Positions 16,240-25,543 are shown, counted from the first letter of the stretch. The stretch: 64,000 bases of DNA from Furfurilactobacillus curtus (GCF_045862785.1 NZ_BQXO01000002.1:248001-312000); one strand, 5' to 3'. A program made the numbers and translations. Notes: a model not told the origin generated them from the sequence alone.

Positions 16240-16980
16240 ATGACAGTAGCAGGAAAAGTTGTTGTAATCGCTGGGGCTTCATCAGGAATTGGCGCTGCCA
16301 CGGCAAAAAAGTTAGCTGAACACGGGGCCAAGTTATTTATCGGGGCTCGACGTGAAGATTTACTGAAGCAACAAGTTGCCGGCATTGAAGGCGCCGGTGG
16401 AGTAGCTGCCTACAAGACAGTTGATGTTACAGATAAACAATCGGTTCAAGAATTCGTCGATGCAGCCCACGAAAAGTATGGCAAGATTGACGTGATGTAT
16501 AACAATGCTGGAGTGATGCCGAACTCAGCCTTGCGTGACTTGCGCGTAAATGACTGGGAACAAGCTTTCCAGATTAACGTGATGGGCGTTCTGTATGGAA
16601 TCGCTGCAGCATTACCGATTATGCGTGAACAAGGATTCGGTCACTTTATTGCAACCGACTCAAACGCTGGCCATGTGATTAATCCAAACGCCGCCATTTA
16701 CTCCGGAACTAAGTTTGCGTTACGGGCAATCATGGATGCTTTGCGTCAAGAGGAAGGTCCGAACATGATTCGCTCCACGATCGTATCACCAGGCAACGTC
16801 AATACGTCACTATGGAAGACGGTTGGCGATCCTGAATTGCAAAAGAAGGCTCGTGCTCGTGAAGAAGCGATCGGCTTGAGTCCGGATGACCTAGCCAATG
16901 CAGTTCTTTACGCAATTGATCAACCAGAAAATGTCGGCATCGACGAAATTCTCTTGCGGCCAACAGTTCAAGAAAACTAA
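16240..16980 (+). CDS. Short-chain dehydrogenase/reductase (classical SDR)
   Basis: A 246-residue NAD(P)-dependent oxidoreductase. The nucleotide-binding motif is AGASSGIG (about residues 10-17), NNAG is present, and the catalytic pair is Tyr and Lys of YSGTK with a Ser 13 residues before the Tyr in TDSNAG. The arginines after the second strand (GARRED) favour NADPH. It resembles serine/3-hydroxy acid dehydrogenase-like SDRs of the YdfG group. It is the last gene of the AraC-controlled operon and is followed by a strong terminator. It probably acts on the imported compound or a derivative. Confidence 0.88.
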   Translation: MTVAGKVVVIAGASSGIGAATAKKLAEHGAKLFIGARREDLLKQQVAGIEGAGGVAAYKTVDVTDKQSVQEFVDAAHEKYGKIDVMYNNAGVMPNSALRDLRVNDWEQAFQINVMGVLYGIAAALPIMREQGFGHFIATDSNAGHVINPNAAIYSGTKFALRAIMDALRQEEGPNMIRSTIVSPGNVNTSLWKTVGDPELQKKARAREEAIGLSPDDLANAVLYAIDQPENVGIDEILLRPTVQEN

Positions 16981-16989
16981 TTATCGTGT

Positions 16990-17031
16990 TAAAAAAGTGT
17001 TCCCTGTAGTAAGTGCAGGGAACACTTTTTT
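16990..17031 (+). terminator. Terminator after the SDR gene
   Basis: AAAGTGTTCCCTG and CAGGGAACACTTT arms with a 9-base loop and a T run. Confidence 0.9.
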
Positions 17032-17044
17032 ACATAGGGCCAAC

Positions 17045-17073
17045 TTGTGAACAGGGTTAGTTCACGTTATGCT
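17045..17073 (+). promoter_or_regulatory. nanE promoter with embedded palindrome
   Basis: TTGTGA (17045-17050), a 17-bp spacer and TATGCT (17068-17073) form a good promoter. GTGAAC-N7-GTTCAC (17047-17065) lies over the -35 and spacer, a plausible repressor site; the regulator is not in the window. Confidence 0.5.
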
Positions 17074-17109
17074 TAATGTAAGCGATTACTTAAGCTGAGG
17101 AGTGATGAA

Positions 17110-17820
17110 ATGCAAGCAGATTTTTTAAAGCAGATCAAAGGTAAACTGATTATTTCTTGTCAGGCATTATCAGACGAGCCATTACACAGTTCGTTTATCA
17201 TGAGTCGAATGGCAAAAGCAGCGGCGATGGCTGGTGCCAGTGCAATCCGAGCCAATTCAATCGTCGATTTACAGGCGATTCAAGATGTCGTTGATTTGCC
17301 GTTGATCGGCTTGGACAAAGTTGATTATCCAGATTCGCCAGTTTATATCACGCCGACACTTAAGGAAATGCGGGCAGTGGCGGCCACCGGCGTTGCTGCC
17401 GTCGCTTGTCAGGTGACAGGACAGTCGCGGCCACATGACGAACATTTAGCCGACATTGTGGCAGCTATGCACGCTGAATACCCCAATACGCTGCTAATGG
17501 CTGATACCGCCACTGTCAGCGATGTTATTGCCGCCGATCAACTTGGCTTTGACCTTATTGGTACGACGATGCATGGCTATACGTCGGCTACCCAAGGACA
17601 AAATATTGCCGATAATAATTTTGCTTACCTAAAGGATGTGCTAAAGACTGCCCAGGCGCCAGTAATTGCAGAAGGGAAAATTGATACACCGGCAAAAGTA
17701 ACTAAAGCGCTTGAATTGGGCTGCTATAGCGTGGTTGTGGGGTCGATTATCACACGCCCCCAGTTGATCGCGGTACCGTTTGTGGAGGCGACGGCAGCGG
17801 TCGAAAAAAGGGATGAATGA
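17110..17820 (+). CDS. nanE: N-acetylmannosamine-6-phosphate 2-epimerase
   Basis: A 236-residue TIM-barrel enzyme that converts ManNAc-6-P to GlcNAc-6-P. It has the family blocks GASAIRANS, a Lys in GLDKVDYPDSPVYITPT, MADTATV and the phosphate-binding AEGKI ... VVGSIITRP. No sialate lyase, ManNAc kinase or transporter lies beside it. It stands alone with its own promoter and a terminator overlapping its stop codon. It may salvage ManNAc-6-P or work with genes elsewhere. The ribosome site is GAGGAG before the ATG. Confidence 0.93.
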   Translation: MQADFLKQIKGKLIISCQALSDEPLHSSFIMSRMAKAAAMAGASAIRANSIVDLQAIQDVVDLPLIGLDKVDYPDSPVYITPTLKEMRAVAATGVAAVACQVTGQSRPHDEHLADIVAAMHAEYPNTLLMADTATVSDVIAADQLGFDLIGTTMHGYTSATQGQNIADNNFAYLKDVLKTAQAPVIAEGKIDTPAKVTKALELGCYSVVVGSIITRPQLIAVPFVEATAAVEKRDE

Positions 17821-17837
17821 TTTTAATATCATTCATC
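17812..17837. terminator. Bidirectional terminator between nanE and xynB
   Basis: GATGAATGAT and ATCATTCATC perfect arms span the nanE stop codon. The minus side has CCTTTTTT, so it mainly serves the xynB operon. Confidence 0.7.
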
Positions 17838-17856
17838 TCTTTATAGCAATCAATTA

Positions 17857-19542
17857 TTATGAATTAGTTGGCTTGTCGAACGTAAAACTGCCATCCGCAG
17901 TGATTTCATCACCAAGCTCAAGGTAATCAAATGATTCAAATTCAGCCGTAGATTGATAGCCAGAATAATCGACGGCTGCCAAACCAACAAAAGCACCGGT
18001 AAAGAAACCACCATACTCTTGCACAACATAATCATCAGAAAGAACGGCAGCATCTAACTGAACCCCAGTTTCGTTCCAATCCGATCCATCGAACGAATAT
18101 AGATAAGTGTAAGATTGTTTTCGTACTTCTGTCTTGAACCAAACATACTCTGTACCATCGGGAATAATTGGTGCCTGGTCCTTGAGGTAAGAAGTATACA
18201 TACCATTACGCAGCCCGCCTTTGTTTTCAGCAACTTCTACGACTCGCTTTCCATCATCATTTTTCGTAATAAAGATCCATGACCAATTGGAATGGTTATA
18301 GTAATTAGTTAAACCAGCCATCGATTGATAGGAATAAGGGTCGAATTTGACCTTTGTTTCAGCGTCGAAGTAGAATGCCTGCCAGCGCCGTGCGATTAAG
18401 GATAAATCAAAAGGATTTGCAAGTGATCCTCGGCCGATAAGTTCTAATTTGCCATGTCCGGCTCTTCCCATGTGTTGACTGAAAGGCACTCGCAAAGTAT
18501 TCCAATTAATATCAAGCATGCTGTTTTCAAATTCATCGTGTTGCGAGTGTGTTTTAGGAGCGACGGTTTCAATGGCATCTTTTGGCGCGTCAACGAGGGT
18601 TTGACCACCGTGTCCTCCGACAATTCTTGGCCAACCTTCTTGGTCCCAGGTTACTTTTTGGATAGATGTTTCTCGACCAAGTGTCGACCAGCCACGTGGA
18701 TCAGTCGACGATTCGTTTTGATGATGCCATGGGCGAGCTGATAATGAGGCATAATAATACTCGCCGCCAGGGGTCGTGACTAACGCGCCATGACCTTGCT
18801 TTTGTAAGTAGGTCTTTGGCGTATCAAAATTAGTGATAAAGGGTGCATCAGGTTCAGGTTCAAATGAAAGTTCACCAAGCGATTTTGATCGGGCGACGAC
18901 CTCTTGGTGTGTGAAAATTGTGCCACCTTCAGCCGCGAATAGATAATAATAACCATTGATTTGATAAAGGTGAGGGCCCTCAACTAATTTGACTTCATCG
19001 CCATTCCAGATTGTTGTGGCAGTTTCGGGTTTGAGTTGCATAGTTGCCACATCGAACTCTGTTAAGGTGATCCCATTAAACGGGTGATGGTATTCACGAT
19101 GATCCCACGTTTGTTGGACTAAGTATTTGCGTCCATTTTGATCGTGGAAAAGGCTGGCGTCAAAACCGACGCCGTTAACGGTGATGGGGTCAGACCAAGG
19201 TCCTTCGATTGTCGGAGCCGTCGTTAAGTAATTGGTCATATCCTTAAAAGCACCATCGGTAATTTTAACGTCGGTAAAAATTAACCAGAATTTACCATCG
19301 GCATAGGATAGATCTGGCGCCCAAATGCCGCCAGAAGACGGATTGCCTTTCATATCTAAAAGCGTTGTCGTATCTAAAACATTTTTTACTAGGTTCCAAT
19401 GAATCAAATCTTTTGAAGCATGAATACGCACACCAGGGAACCATTCAAAAGTGGAAGTTGCTAGATAATAGGTGTCGTTAACCCGAATAAACGAAGGATC
19501 TGAATTAAAACCAGGTAAAACAGGATTCTTAATTTGTGACAT
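17857..19542 (-). CDS. xynB: Glycoside hydrolase family 43 beta-xylosidase
   Basis: A 561-residue intracellular enzyme (no signal peptide) that releases xylose from the non-reducing end of xylo-oligosaccharides. The five-bladed propeller carries the GH43 triad: base D15 (GFNSDPS), pKa-tuning D128 (GFDASLF) and acid E188 (VEGPHLY). The C-terminal half is a beta-sandwich as in the Bacillus/Selenomonas two-domain xylosidases. Some members also have arabinofuranosidase activity. ATG at 19542 follows GAAAGGA. It is last in a galM-transporter-xynB run and 45 bases after the transporter gene. Confidence 0.93.
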   Translation of the reverse strand: MSQIKNPVLPGFNSDPSFIRVNDTYYLATSTFEWFPGVRIHASKDLIHWNLVKNVLDTTTLLDMKGNPSSGGIWAPDLSYADGKFWLIFTDVKITDGAFKDMTNYLTTAPTIEGPWSDPITVNGVGFDASLFHDQNGRKYLVQQTWDHREYHHPFNGITLTEFDVATMQLKPETATTIWNGDEVKLVEGPHLYQINGYYYLFAAEGGTIFTHQEVVARSKSLGELSFEPEPDAPFITNFDTPKTYLQKQGHGALVTTPGGEYYYASLSARPWHHQNESSTDPRGWSTLGRETSIQKVTWDQEGWPRIVGGHGGQTLVDAPKDAIETVAPKTHSQHDEFENSMLDINWNTLRVPFSQHMGRAGHGKLELIGRGSLANPFDLSLIARRWQAFYFDAETKVKFDPYSYQSMAGLTNYYNHSNWSWIFITKNDDGKRVVEVAENKGGLRNGMYTSYLKDQAPIIPDGTEYVWFKTEVRKQSYTYLYSFDGSDWNETGVQLDAAVLSDDYVVQEYGGFFTGAFVGLAAVDYSGYQSTAEFESFDYLELGDEITADGSFTFDKPTNS

Positions 19543-19587
19543 GATCTTATTTCCTTTCACTGATTCGTAGCAAGCAAGATTGATTAG

Positions 19588-21069
19588 TTATTGTGTAACA
19601 GAATCTTTAGCTTTTAACTCAGCGTTCATCTTGGCAACGTAAGCATCTGACAGTGGGTAGCGACTCATAATAATTGCTGCCAATACTGCAAAGATAATCG
19701 GTAACCAAATCATTGAAAATTCGATACCACTTTGAGCTGACGCAGATTGAGTGGTAGAGCTTGATTTAAATTTTGCAAATTGCAAAATAAATCCGGGGAT
19801 AATACCACCTAGGGCTAGCCCAATTTTAAAGAATAATCCCATGATGGCATTGATGATTCCCGCAACGCGCTTTCCTGAAATATATTCACCATTTGAAACA
19901 ACTTCTGGAACCAATGCCCACATGAATCCGGTTGCAGACGTTAAACCCCACTGCTGCAAGAATCTGCCAAGAAATCCCATCCAGTTAGCAGAAGGCGCTT
20001 TAGACCAACCCCAAAGTAATAACGTACCCGCGGTGAAAATAATTAGGAAGGTGTAGAAAAATCCTTTTTTACCTAGGACACGTCGAAGCCAAGGCCAAAG
20101 TGTTACAAGAAATATTCCAGGAATGGAGCCGATAAGCCCAACTGAGGCCATCATGGCAGACTTTCCAGTACCACCGCCGAAGTTAAATTGCATGAAGTAA
20201 GCCCAAACAGTATTTTGGAAAAACATAAATGTGAAAGCAACTAGGAAGAACCCACCGAGAACTCGCAATGCTGTGTTCCGACGCAATTCTGCAAATAAGT
20301 CTGAATATTTAACTTGGTCAGATTCTTCATCTGAGGCGATAACTCGCTCTTTAGTCCCACGGTAAGTAATAAAAAGTAAAATTGCGCCTAAAATCATATA
20401 GACACCGAATACTTTAAACCAAGCTCCAGCTGCCGATGGGTCTGCCCAATTTCCCATGTGTAGTTTTAGGCCAAACAGTCCTGTATCGGTTAGCTTATTA
20501 TCTTTTGGAGCCGCCATTTGAACAAGTAGTGGAAAAAGTGTGTAAACCAATAAATTGCCTGTATTGGCTAACATCATTCGAACAGAGGTTAGTTTGTTAA
20601 CTTCTTCTTCATCGCGTGTTAGTGAAGCATTTAATGCACCATAAGGAATGTTAACAAAGGAATACACTAATGCCGTAGCTGCATAAGAGAGCGTTGCATA
20701 AGAAATGGTGGCCACTGTGTTAGTTCCTAAAACCTTTCCAACAGGTAGAAATAATAAAGCTGCCAAAATAACTAGCGGAATTCCGAAATTAAGCAGATAA
20801 GGCCGGTATTTACCGTTCCTTTTAATTTTGGATTTATCAATGACGGCGCCGACCCATGGATCCCAGAAAACATTAATCCATCGAACGACTAAGAAAATTG
20901 TGGCCCCAACTCCGGCTGAAATACCGTCAATACTAGTTAAGTAAAATAGTAACCAACCACCCACAGTTCCAAAAATCAGGTTTTGAGCGAAATCACCGGA
21001 ACCATAAGCTAGTCTGTCACCAGTACTTAGATGAGCAAACTCATTTGGATGTTTTGCATTTGCCGCCAT
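19588..21069 (-). CDS. xynP: GPH-family xyloside/xylo-oligosaccharide:cation symporter
   Basis: A 493-residue protein with 12 predicted helices. The N-terminal YGSGDFAQNLIFGTVGGW and DPWVGAVIDKSK motifs place it in the glycoside-pentoside-hexuronide (GPH/MelB) family, next to XynP of Bacillus and XylP of Lactobacillus pentosus. Pairing with a cytosolic GH43 xylosidase means it most likely imports xylo-oligosaccharides or xylobiose with protons or sodium. It lacks the C-terminal IIA-like domain found in some GPH transporters. The gene symbol follows the Bacillus pair and is by analogy. Confidence 0.88.
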   Translation of the reverse strand: MAANAKHPNEFAHLSTGDRLAYGSGDFAQNLIFGTVGGWLLFYLTSIDGISAGVGATIFLVVRWINVFWDPWVGAVIDKSKIKRNGKYRPYLLNFGIPLVILAALLFLPVGKVLGTNTVATISYATLSYAATALVYSFVNIPYGALNASLTRDEEEVNKLTSVRMMLANTGNLLVYTLFPLLVQMAAPKDNKLTDTGLFGLKLHMGNWADPSAAGAWFKVFGVYMILGAILLFITYRGTKERVIASDEESDQVKYSDLFAELRRNTALRVLGGFFLVAFTFMFFQNTVWAYFMQFNFGGGTGKSAMMASVGLIGSIPGIFLVTLWPWLRRVLGKKGFFYTFLIIFTAGTLLLWGWSKAPSANWMGFLGRFLQQWGLTSATGFMWALVPEVVSNGEYISGKRVAGIINAIMGLFFKIGLALGGIIPGFILQFAKFKSSSTTQSASAQSGIEFSMIWLPIIFAVLAAIIMSRYPLSDAYVAKMNAELKAKDSVTQ

Positions 21070-21132
21070 AAGACAGAGCTCCTTAATTATTATGTGTTTT
21101 ATAAAGTGATGCGAGTCGCTTCAAAAAATTGA

Positions 21133-22203
21133 TTAAATTGAGTTTTGAGTTTTCTCAAAGCTGAGATGATATTTAATTTGTTCAGTTTTAGTTTCTCCTG
21201 CCCGAAGAATTGTCGTACCAAATTGAGCATGTTTAGTTGCATCAGGCAGATTTTGAGCTTCAAGTGCAACACCTAGATAAGGGTTGCCAGTACCGTTGGT
21301 TCGGATGAAGTTCATGTGTGAATGTGTGAAAGAATTTGCCGTAAAAACAACGAGACCATTACGTGCTGATTCAATGGCAACACTCGTATTGCTGGTAGGA
21401 TCATTTAAAGTTGCGACAATATTGTTGTCGTCTGGTTGAACATCAAAAACATCATCTAGTCCTTTTTCCTGAGTGTTCTTTAGTTGATTAATGGCGAAAC
21501 CAAGTTGACGCGATTGGTGAAAATCAAAGGGTGTAGAAGTGGTTGATAAAAATTGGCCTGTCGGGACTTTGTTGGGTAAAGTTAACAATCGTCTTGTGCT
21601 ATTAATTTGTAAGGTATGTTGCAGAATTGTGTTATCGGAACCAAGATTAAAATAGGTATGCAGGGTTGGATTGAAAAGCGAATCGGCGTCACTGGTACCA
21701 ACAAATTCAATAGTAATTGTATTGTCCTCTGACAATTGGTAGTAAATTGAGGTTTGCAAAATACCAGGGAATCCATCATCTTCAGGGCGTTGAATCCTCG
21801 TTAAGTGAATGGCGGGAATTCCATGCCGCGTTGTTAATTCTCCAGACCAGACCTGAGAATTAAAACCGTGCGGTCCACCGTGCAATAAGGTGGTTCCTTC
21901 ATTTGGGAGCAATTTATAAGAATGACCATTTAGTTGAAATTCAGCGTTGCTGATACGCCCCGCAGTTCGCCCAATTGCCATGCAGACATAGAATGGATTA
22001 TCAAAATAGTCGGTACTATTAGGATAATTTAAGACGAGATTACGCGGGCCTTTTTTTGTTGGAATCGTGATTTCATACAGAATTCCGCCAAGATTGAGTA
22101 CTGAGATACAGACGCCATTGTCATTTTGAAGCTTATACTGGTAAATCTGTTGATTATTAAAAATGTCAAATGGTCTAATTGAAGTTTGATAACGTTTTTT
22201 CAT
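21133..22203 (-). CDS. galM: Aldose 1-epimerase (mutarotase)
   Basis: A 356-residue beta-sandwich enzyme that interconverts alpha and beta sugar anomers. GRTAGRISNAEF, LLHGGPHGFN (catalytic His) and the late GLDDVFD and YLGVALEAQNLPDA (catalytic Glu) are all visible. In this operon it would convert the beta-xylose released by XynB, or imported xylose, to the alpha anomer used by xylose isomerase. It is 63 bases upstream of the GPH transporter gene and 183 bases after the MFS symporter gene. In that last gap a weak hairpin (ACCAC/GTGGT) is the only structure I see. Confidence 0.9.
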   Translation of the reverse strand: MKKRYQTSIRPFDIFNNQQIYQYKLQNDNGVCISVLNLGGILYEITIPTKKGPRNLVLNYPNSTDYFDNPFYVCMAIGRTAGRISNAEFQLNGHSYKLLPNEGTTLLHGGPHGFNSQVWSGELTTRHGIPAIHLTRIQRPEDDGFPGILQTSIYYQLSEDNTITIEFVGTSDADSLFNPTLHTYFNLGSDNTILQHTLQINSTRRLLTLPNKVPTGQFLSTTSTPFDFHQSRQLGFAINQLKNTQEKGLDDVFDVQPDDNNIVATLNDPTSNTSVAIESARNGLVVFTANSFTHSHMNFIRTNGTGNPYLGVALEAQNLPDATKHAQFGTTILRAGETKTEQIKYHLSFEKTQNSI

Positions 22204-22386
22204 TCAATGAACCTGTCTTAAAAATTAGTTTAGTAAATCGTATATATTCGGAGTTACCACCAAAGTGGTGTGAAAAAAGGTGGTTGGACCGGATCTTTCT
22301 TTGTTAAAGGACGATTGGCCCAAATACAAAGTGTTTTAAAGAGCTGTTTGAGCAGCATATAAATCCACTTCCTTTAAAAGAAATAT

Positions 22387-23778
22387 TTAGTTAAGGCTGT
22401 CTGAAGAAACTGTTTTGTCAGTTGATGTTTCTGGCTCTCCGGCACGTGCTCGTAAAGACATTTCAATATCTTCGAGTGAACGATTGCGAGTTTCGAAGAC
22501 CCTAGCATGAACAAACCAAATTGCCACAAAACAAAGTATGCCGTAACCGATGAAAAGACTGCCGGTACCAAATAGGTTAAGCAATGGTGGAAATGTAAGT
22601 GAAACAATCATGTTAGCACCCCAGTTGACCACACTGCTGAAAGAGTTCCCTAAACCACGTATATTTAGCGGGAATACTTCACCAATCATGACCCACATTA
22701 CTGGACCCCAAGTTGCTGAGAAAAATGCAATATAAATGGTTAGTGCGATGACACAAACGATTGCGGCAGTGGTTGATCCATGAGAAAACTTCATTGCAAT
22801 ACTCATGATTAAGAGGCATACACCCATTCCAATACCACCACCAATAAGCATTTTTTTACGGTCAATTTTATCCATGACAGCAACGGCAATTGCCGTGACG
22901 ATGACGTTAAAAATGCCAATGCCGATATGAGCGAGTAAAGCTGCCGAGACACCAAAACCAACATCAGTGAAAATAGTCGGGGCGTAGTAAAGAACCGTGT
23001 TACAACCCATTACTTGTTGAAAAATGGCTAAACCGACGCCAATGACTAGGGCTGGTCGGACAGTTTTGCCAAATAACTCATGCCAACCACCACTTTTAAT
23101 AGAAGCTTGTTGAGTAATTTGCTTAAGCTCTGTGTCAACGGCTGCTTGGTCGTGATGATTCATTTGATCTAAAACCTGCTTAGCAGTCTCAAGCTGTCCT
23201 GTCTTTACTAGGAAACGTGGGCTTTCAGGTAACAAGAGTCCTCCTAAGAAGAGAATTGCCGCTGGAATCGCCGCAAAGCCTAGCATCCAGCGCCAACCAT
23301 AATAGAATCCGGAGAAACTGTAATTGGTAATATAAGCTAATAAAATGCCTGTCATTACCATGAGTTGGAACAGACTTGAAACCGTTCCACGTTTATCCGC
23401 CGGTGATAATTCCGACAGGTAAGTTGGAATGAGTGCAGAGGCCGCACCAACACCCATTCCTAAGACGATTCGAGAAAGGATTAGCGTCCAAAATTCAGGT
23501 GAAAAAGCTGATCCTAACGCTCCCACAAAGAAAATGACGGATGACAGTAGAACTAATTTACGCCGTCCATAATGATCAGACATAGGTCCGATAATTGCGG
23601 CACCTAGTACAGCACCTAGAAGGACAGCACTGACAACCCAACCTTGTTGCCACGAACCCAAACGAAGCTGTTTTTGAATAAATAAAATTGCTCCAGAGAT
23701 GACACCAGTGTCATAGCCAAATAGAAGACCGCCTAAGGCACCAAAGAAATAAACGAAACCGGTCGATACTTTATGCAT
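22387..23778 (-). CDS. xylT: Xylose:H+ symporter, sugar porter family MFS
   Basis: A 463-residue 12-helix sugar porter. Signatures are GGLLFGYDTGVISGA in helix 1, the D-R-x-G-R-R type loop (DHYGRRK), PESPRFLV after helix 6 and the C-terminal RNRSLEDIE tail. Close relatives are XylT of Lactobacillus brevis and XylE/AraE of enterics. Divergence from xylA and a shared XylR-type operator and cre box support D-xylose as substrate, though arabinose or glucose cannot be excluded. ATG at 23778 has GAGGAG 9 bases upstream; the longer frame lacks a ribosome site. Confidence 0.9.
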   Translation of the reverse strand: MHKVSTGFVYFFGALGGLLFGYDTGVISGAILFIQKQLRLGSWQQGWVVSAVLLGAVLGAAIIGPMSDHYGRRKLVLLSSVIFFVGALGSAFSPEFWTLILSRIVLGMGVGAASALIPTYLSELSPADKRGTVSSLFQLMVMTGILLAYITNYSFSGFYYGWRWMLGFAAIPAAILFLGGLLLPESPRFLVKTGQLETAKQVLDQMNHHDQAAVDTELKQITQQASIKSGGWHELFGKTVRPALVIGVGLAIFQQVMGCNTVLYYAPTIFTDVGFGVSAALLAHIGIGIFNVIVTAIAVAVMDKIDRKKMLIGGGIGMGVCLLIMSIAMKFSHGSTTAAIVCVIALTIYIAFFSATWGPVMWVMIGEVFPLNIRGLGNSFSSVVNWGANMIVSLTFPPLLNLFGTGSLFIGYGILCFVAIWFVHARVFETRNRSLEDIEMSLRARAGEPETSTDKTVSSDSLN

Positions 23779-23851
23779 AGCAGCAAACTCCTCATGTTTA
23801 TAGTTAGTCTGTAACGCCTTTGTAAGTTGGTCTAATAACACGAAAGAAACG

Positions 23852-23876
23852 AGTTAGTAGAACCGAAAAACTAACT
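23852..23876. promoter_or_regulatory. XylR-type operator for xylT
   Basis: AGTTAGT-N11-ACTAACT, perfect 7-bp arms, 74 bases before the xylT start on the minus strand. Arms and spacing match the second operator before xylA. Assignment to XylR is inferred from the context and from likeness to the Bacillus xyl operator (GTTTGTTT arms). Confidence 0.7.
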
Positions 23877-23906
23877 GGTGACATTGTGGCGCGTTTGCTG
23901 AAATAA

Positions 23907-23920
23907 TGCAAGCGCTTTCT
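23907..23920. promoter_or_regulatory. CcpA cre box in the xylT/xylA divergent region
   Basis: TGCAAGCGCTTTCT differs at one position from the consensus TGWAARCGYTWNCW. It lies where the xylT promoter should be, so glucose repression of xylose import is expected. The rest of the 403-bp gap between the genes holds only the promoter and operators listed here. Confidence 0.7.
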
Positions 23921-24095
23921 CTAAAATAGTGATTTTTATCACAATCATTATTAGGACGGTAAACCGTTTTATTAGTTGGTGGAGACAGATCCCGGCGTAG
24001 CAAGCATAGATGTATATTTGATGATTTTAAAGTAGGTATATAAAGAAGCAATTGTCAGGACGTGGTCGATAATAAAATAAAATTAATGAAAGGGG

Positions 24096-24124
24096 TTGCA
24101 AAAATAGAAACATGCGAATATAGT
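24096..24124 (+). promoter_or_regulatory. xylA promoter
   Basis: TTGCAA (24096-24101), 17-bp spacer, TATAGT (24119-24124). The predicted start near 24131 is just before the operator at 24136. Confidence 0.65.
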
Positions 24125-24135
24125 TTGATTCGTAA

Positions 24136-24158
24136 GTTGGTTGTTTAGGAAAACTAAC
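24136..24158. promoter_or_regulatory. XylR-type operator for xylA
   Basis: GTTGGT-N11-ACTAAC, the same arms and spacing (one mismatch) as the xylT operator. It sits immediately downstream of the predicted transcription start, the classic roadblock position for a ROK-family XylR. Confidence 0.7.
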
Positions 24159-24181
24159 ATAAAAAATGGAGGTTCATAATC

Positions 24182-25522
24182 ATGGCTTATTGGAATGTTG
24201 ACAAGGTGCCTTATGTAGGTACAAGCAATTTGAAATCTGGACTAGGTTTTCATTACTACCAGCCAGATAAAATGGTTGGTGGCAAAAAGATGCGGGACTG
24301 GTTGCGTTTTGCAGTTGCCTATTGGCATACTTTTGACCAGCGGCTAGTTGATCCATTTGGTGATGGAACTGCTCAGCGTCCCTACGATAAATTCACGGAT
24401 CCGATGGACCTTGCTTTAGCAAAAGTCGATGCAGCATTTGAGTTTTATGACAAACTTGGTGTTGATTTCCTGTGCTTCCATGATCGCGATTTAGCGCCTG
24501 AAGGAAATACATTACGGGAAACTAATGCGAACTTGGATAAAGTCGTTGATAAGATTGTTGAGTATCAAAAAACATCTGGTATGAAAGTATTATGGAATAC
24601 GTCTAATTTATTCAGTAACCCTCGTTTTGTTGAAGGTGCTGCAACTGCACCATACGCCGACATCTTTGCTTATTCTGCTGCACAATTAAAACACAGTCTC
24701 GAAATTGGTAAGCGTGTGGGTTCGGAAAACTATGTTTTCTGGGGTGGCCGTGAAGGTTATGAGTCACTTTGGAACACAAATATGAAGGAAGAACAAGAAC
24801 ACGCGGCCAAATTCTTCCATATGGCTAAGGATTATGCGAACGAAATTGGTTTTGATGCACAAATGTTGTTGGAACCAAAACCAAAGGAACCAACGACCCA
24901 TCAGTACGATACTGATGCCGCGACAACGATTGCCTTTATGAAAGAATATGGCTTGGAAGACGATTTTAAGTTGAACTTGGAAGGCAACCATGCCAATCTT
25001 GCTGGCCATACTTATCAACACGAAATTAAGACCGCGGTTGACGCAGGATTACTTGGTTCACTTGATGCTAATCAAGGGGACAAGTTAATTGGTTGGGATA
25101 TTGATGAATATCCGTCTGATTTGTATGAAACAACTGCTGCGATGTATGAAGTAATTCTAAATGGGGGAATCGGTCCTCACGGTGGATTAAACTTTGATTC
25201 AAAACCACGACGCTCATCGTTTGAACCAAATGATTTATTCTACGGGCACATTGTGGGGATGGACAGCTTTGCTGCCGGTCTCTTAGTGGCTCAAAGAATG
25301 TATGAAGATAAAGTATTGGAAGATCTTAAAGACAACCGATACGCATCATATAAATCTGGCATAGGCGCAGATATTGAAAGCGGCAAGGCAGACTTTAAAT
25401 CACTGGAAGCATATGCAATCGATAAACCACAGTCTGAATTAATTGCTGCAACTCACTCTGACCATTTGGAACAAATTAAAGATACTATCAACCACTACAT
25501 TGTTGATACCTTAGGCAAGTAA
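24182..25522 (+). CDS. xylA: Xylose isomerase (class II)
   Basis: A 446-residue metal-dependent TIM-barrel enzyme converting D-xylose to D-xylulose. It has the class II N-terminal extension (about 40 residues before the barrel), catalytic H100 in CFHDRD, and metal ligand E231 in LLEPKPKEPTTHQYD. EGNHANLAGHT and the C-terminal GGLNFDSKPRR are also conserved. The GGAGG site lies 8 bases before the ATG. First gene of xylA-xylB-xylR; a terminator hairpin separates it from xylB, so it is probably made in excess over the kinase. Confidence 0.97.
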   Translation: MAYWNVDKVPYVGTSNLKSGLGFHYYQPDKMVGGKKMRDWLRFAVAYWHTFDQRLVDPFGDGTAQRPYDKFTDPMDLALAKVDAAFEFYDKLGVDFLCFHDRDLAPEGNTLRETNANLDKVVDKIVEYQKTSGMKVLWNTSNLFSNPRFVEGAATAPYADIFAYSAAQLKHSLEIGKRVGSENYVFWGGREGYESLWNTNMKEEQEHAAKFFHMAKDYANEIGFDAQMLLEPKPKEPTTHQYDTDAATTIAFMKEYGLEDDFKLNLEGNHANLAGHTYQHEIKTAVDAGLLGSLDANQGDKLIGWDIDEYPSDLYETTAAMYEVILNGGIGPHGGLNFDSKPRRSSFEPNDLFYGHIVGMDSFAAGLLVAQRMYEDKVLEDLKDNRYASYKSGIGADIESGKADFKSLEAYAIDKPQSELIAATHSDHLEQIKDTINHYIVDTLGK

Positions 25523-25543
25523 TTATGTTATAAAAGTTAAACA

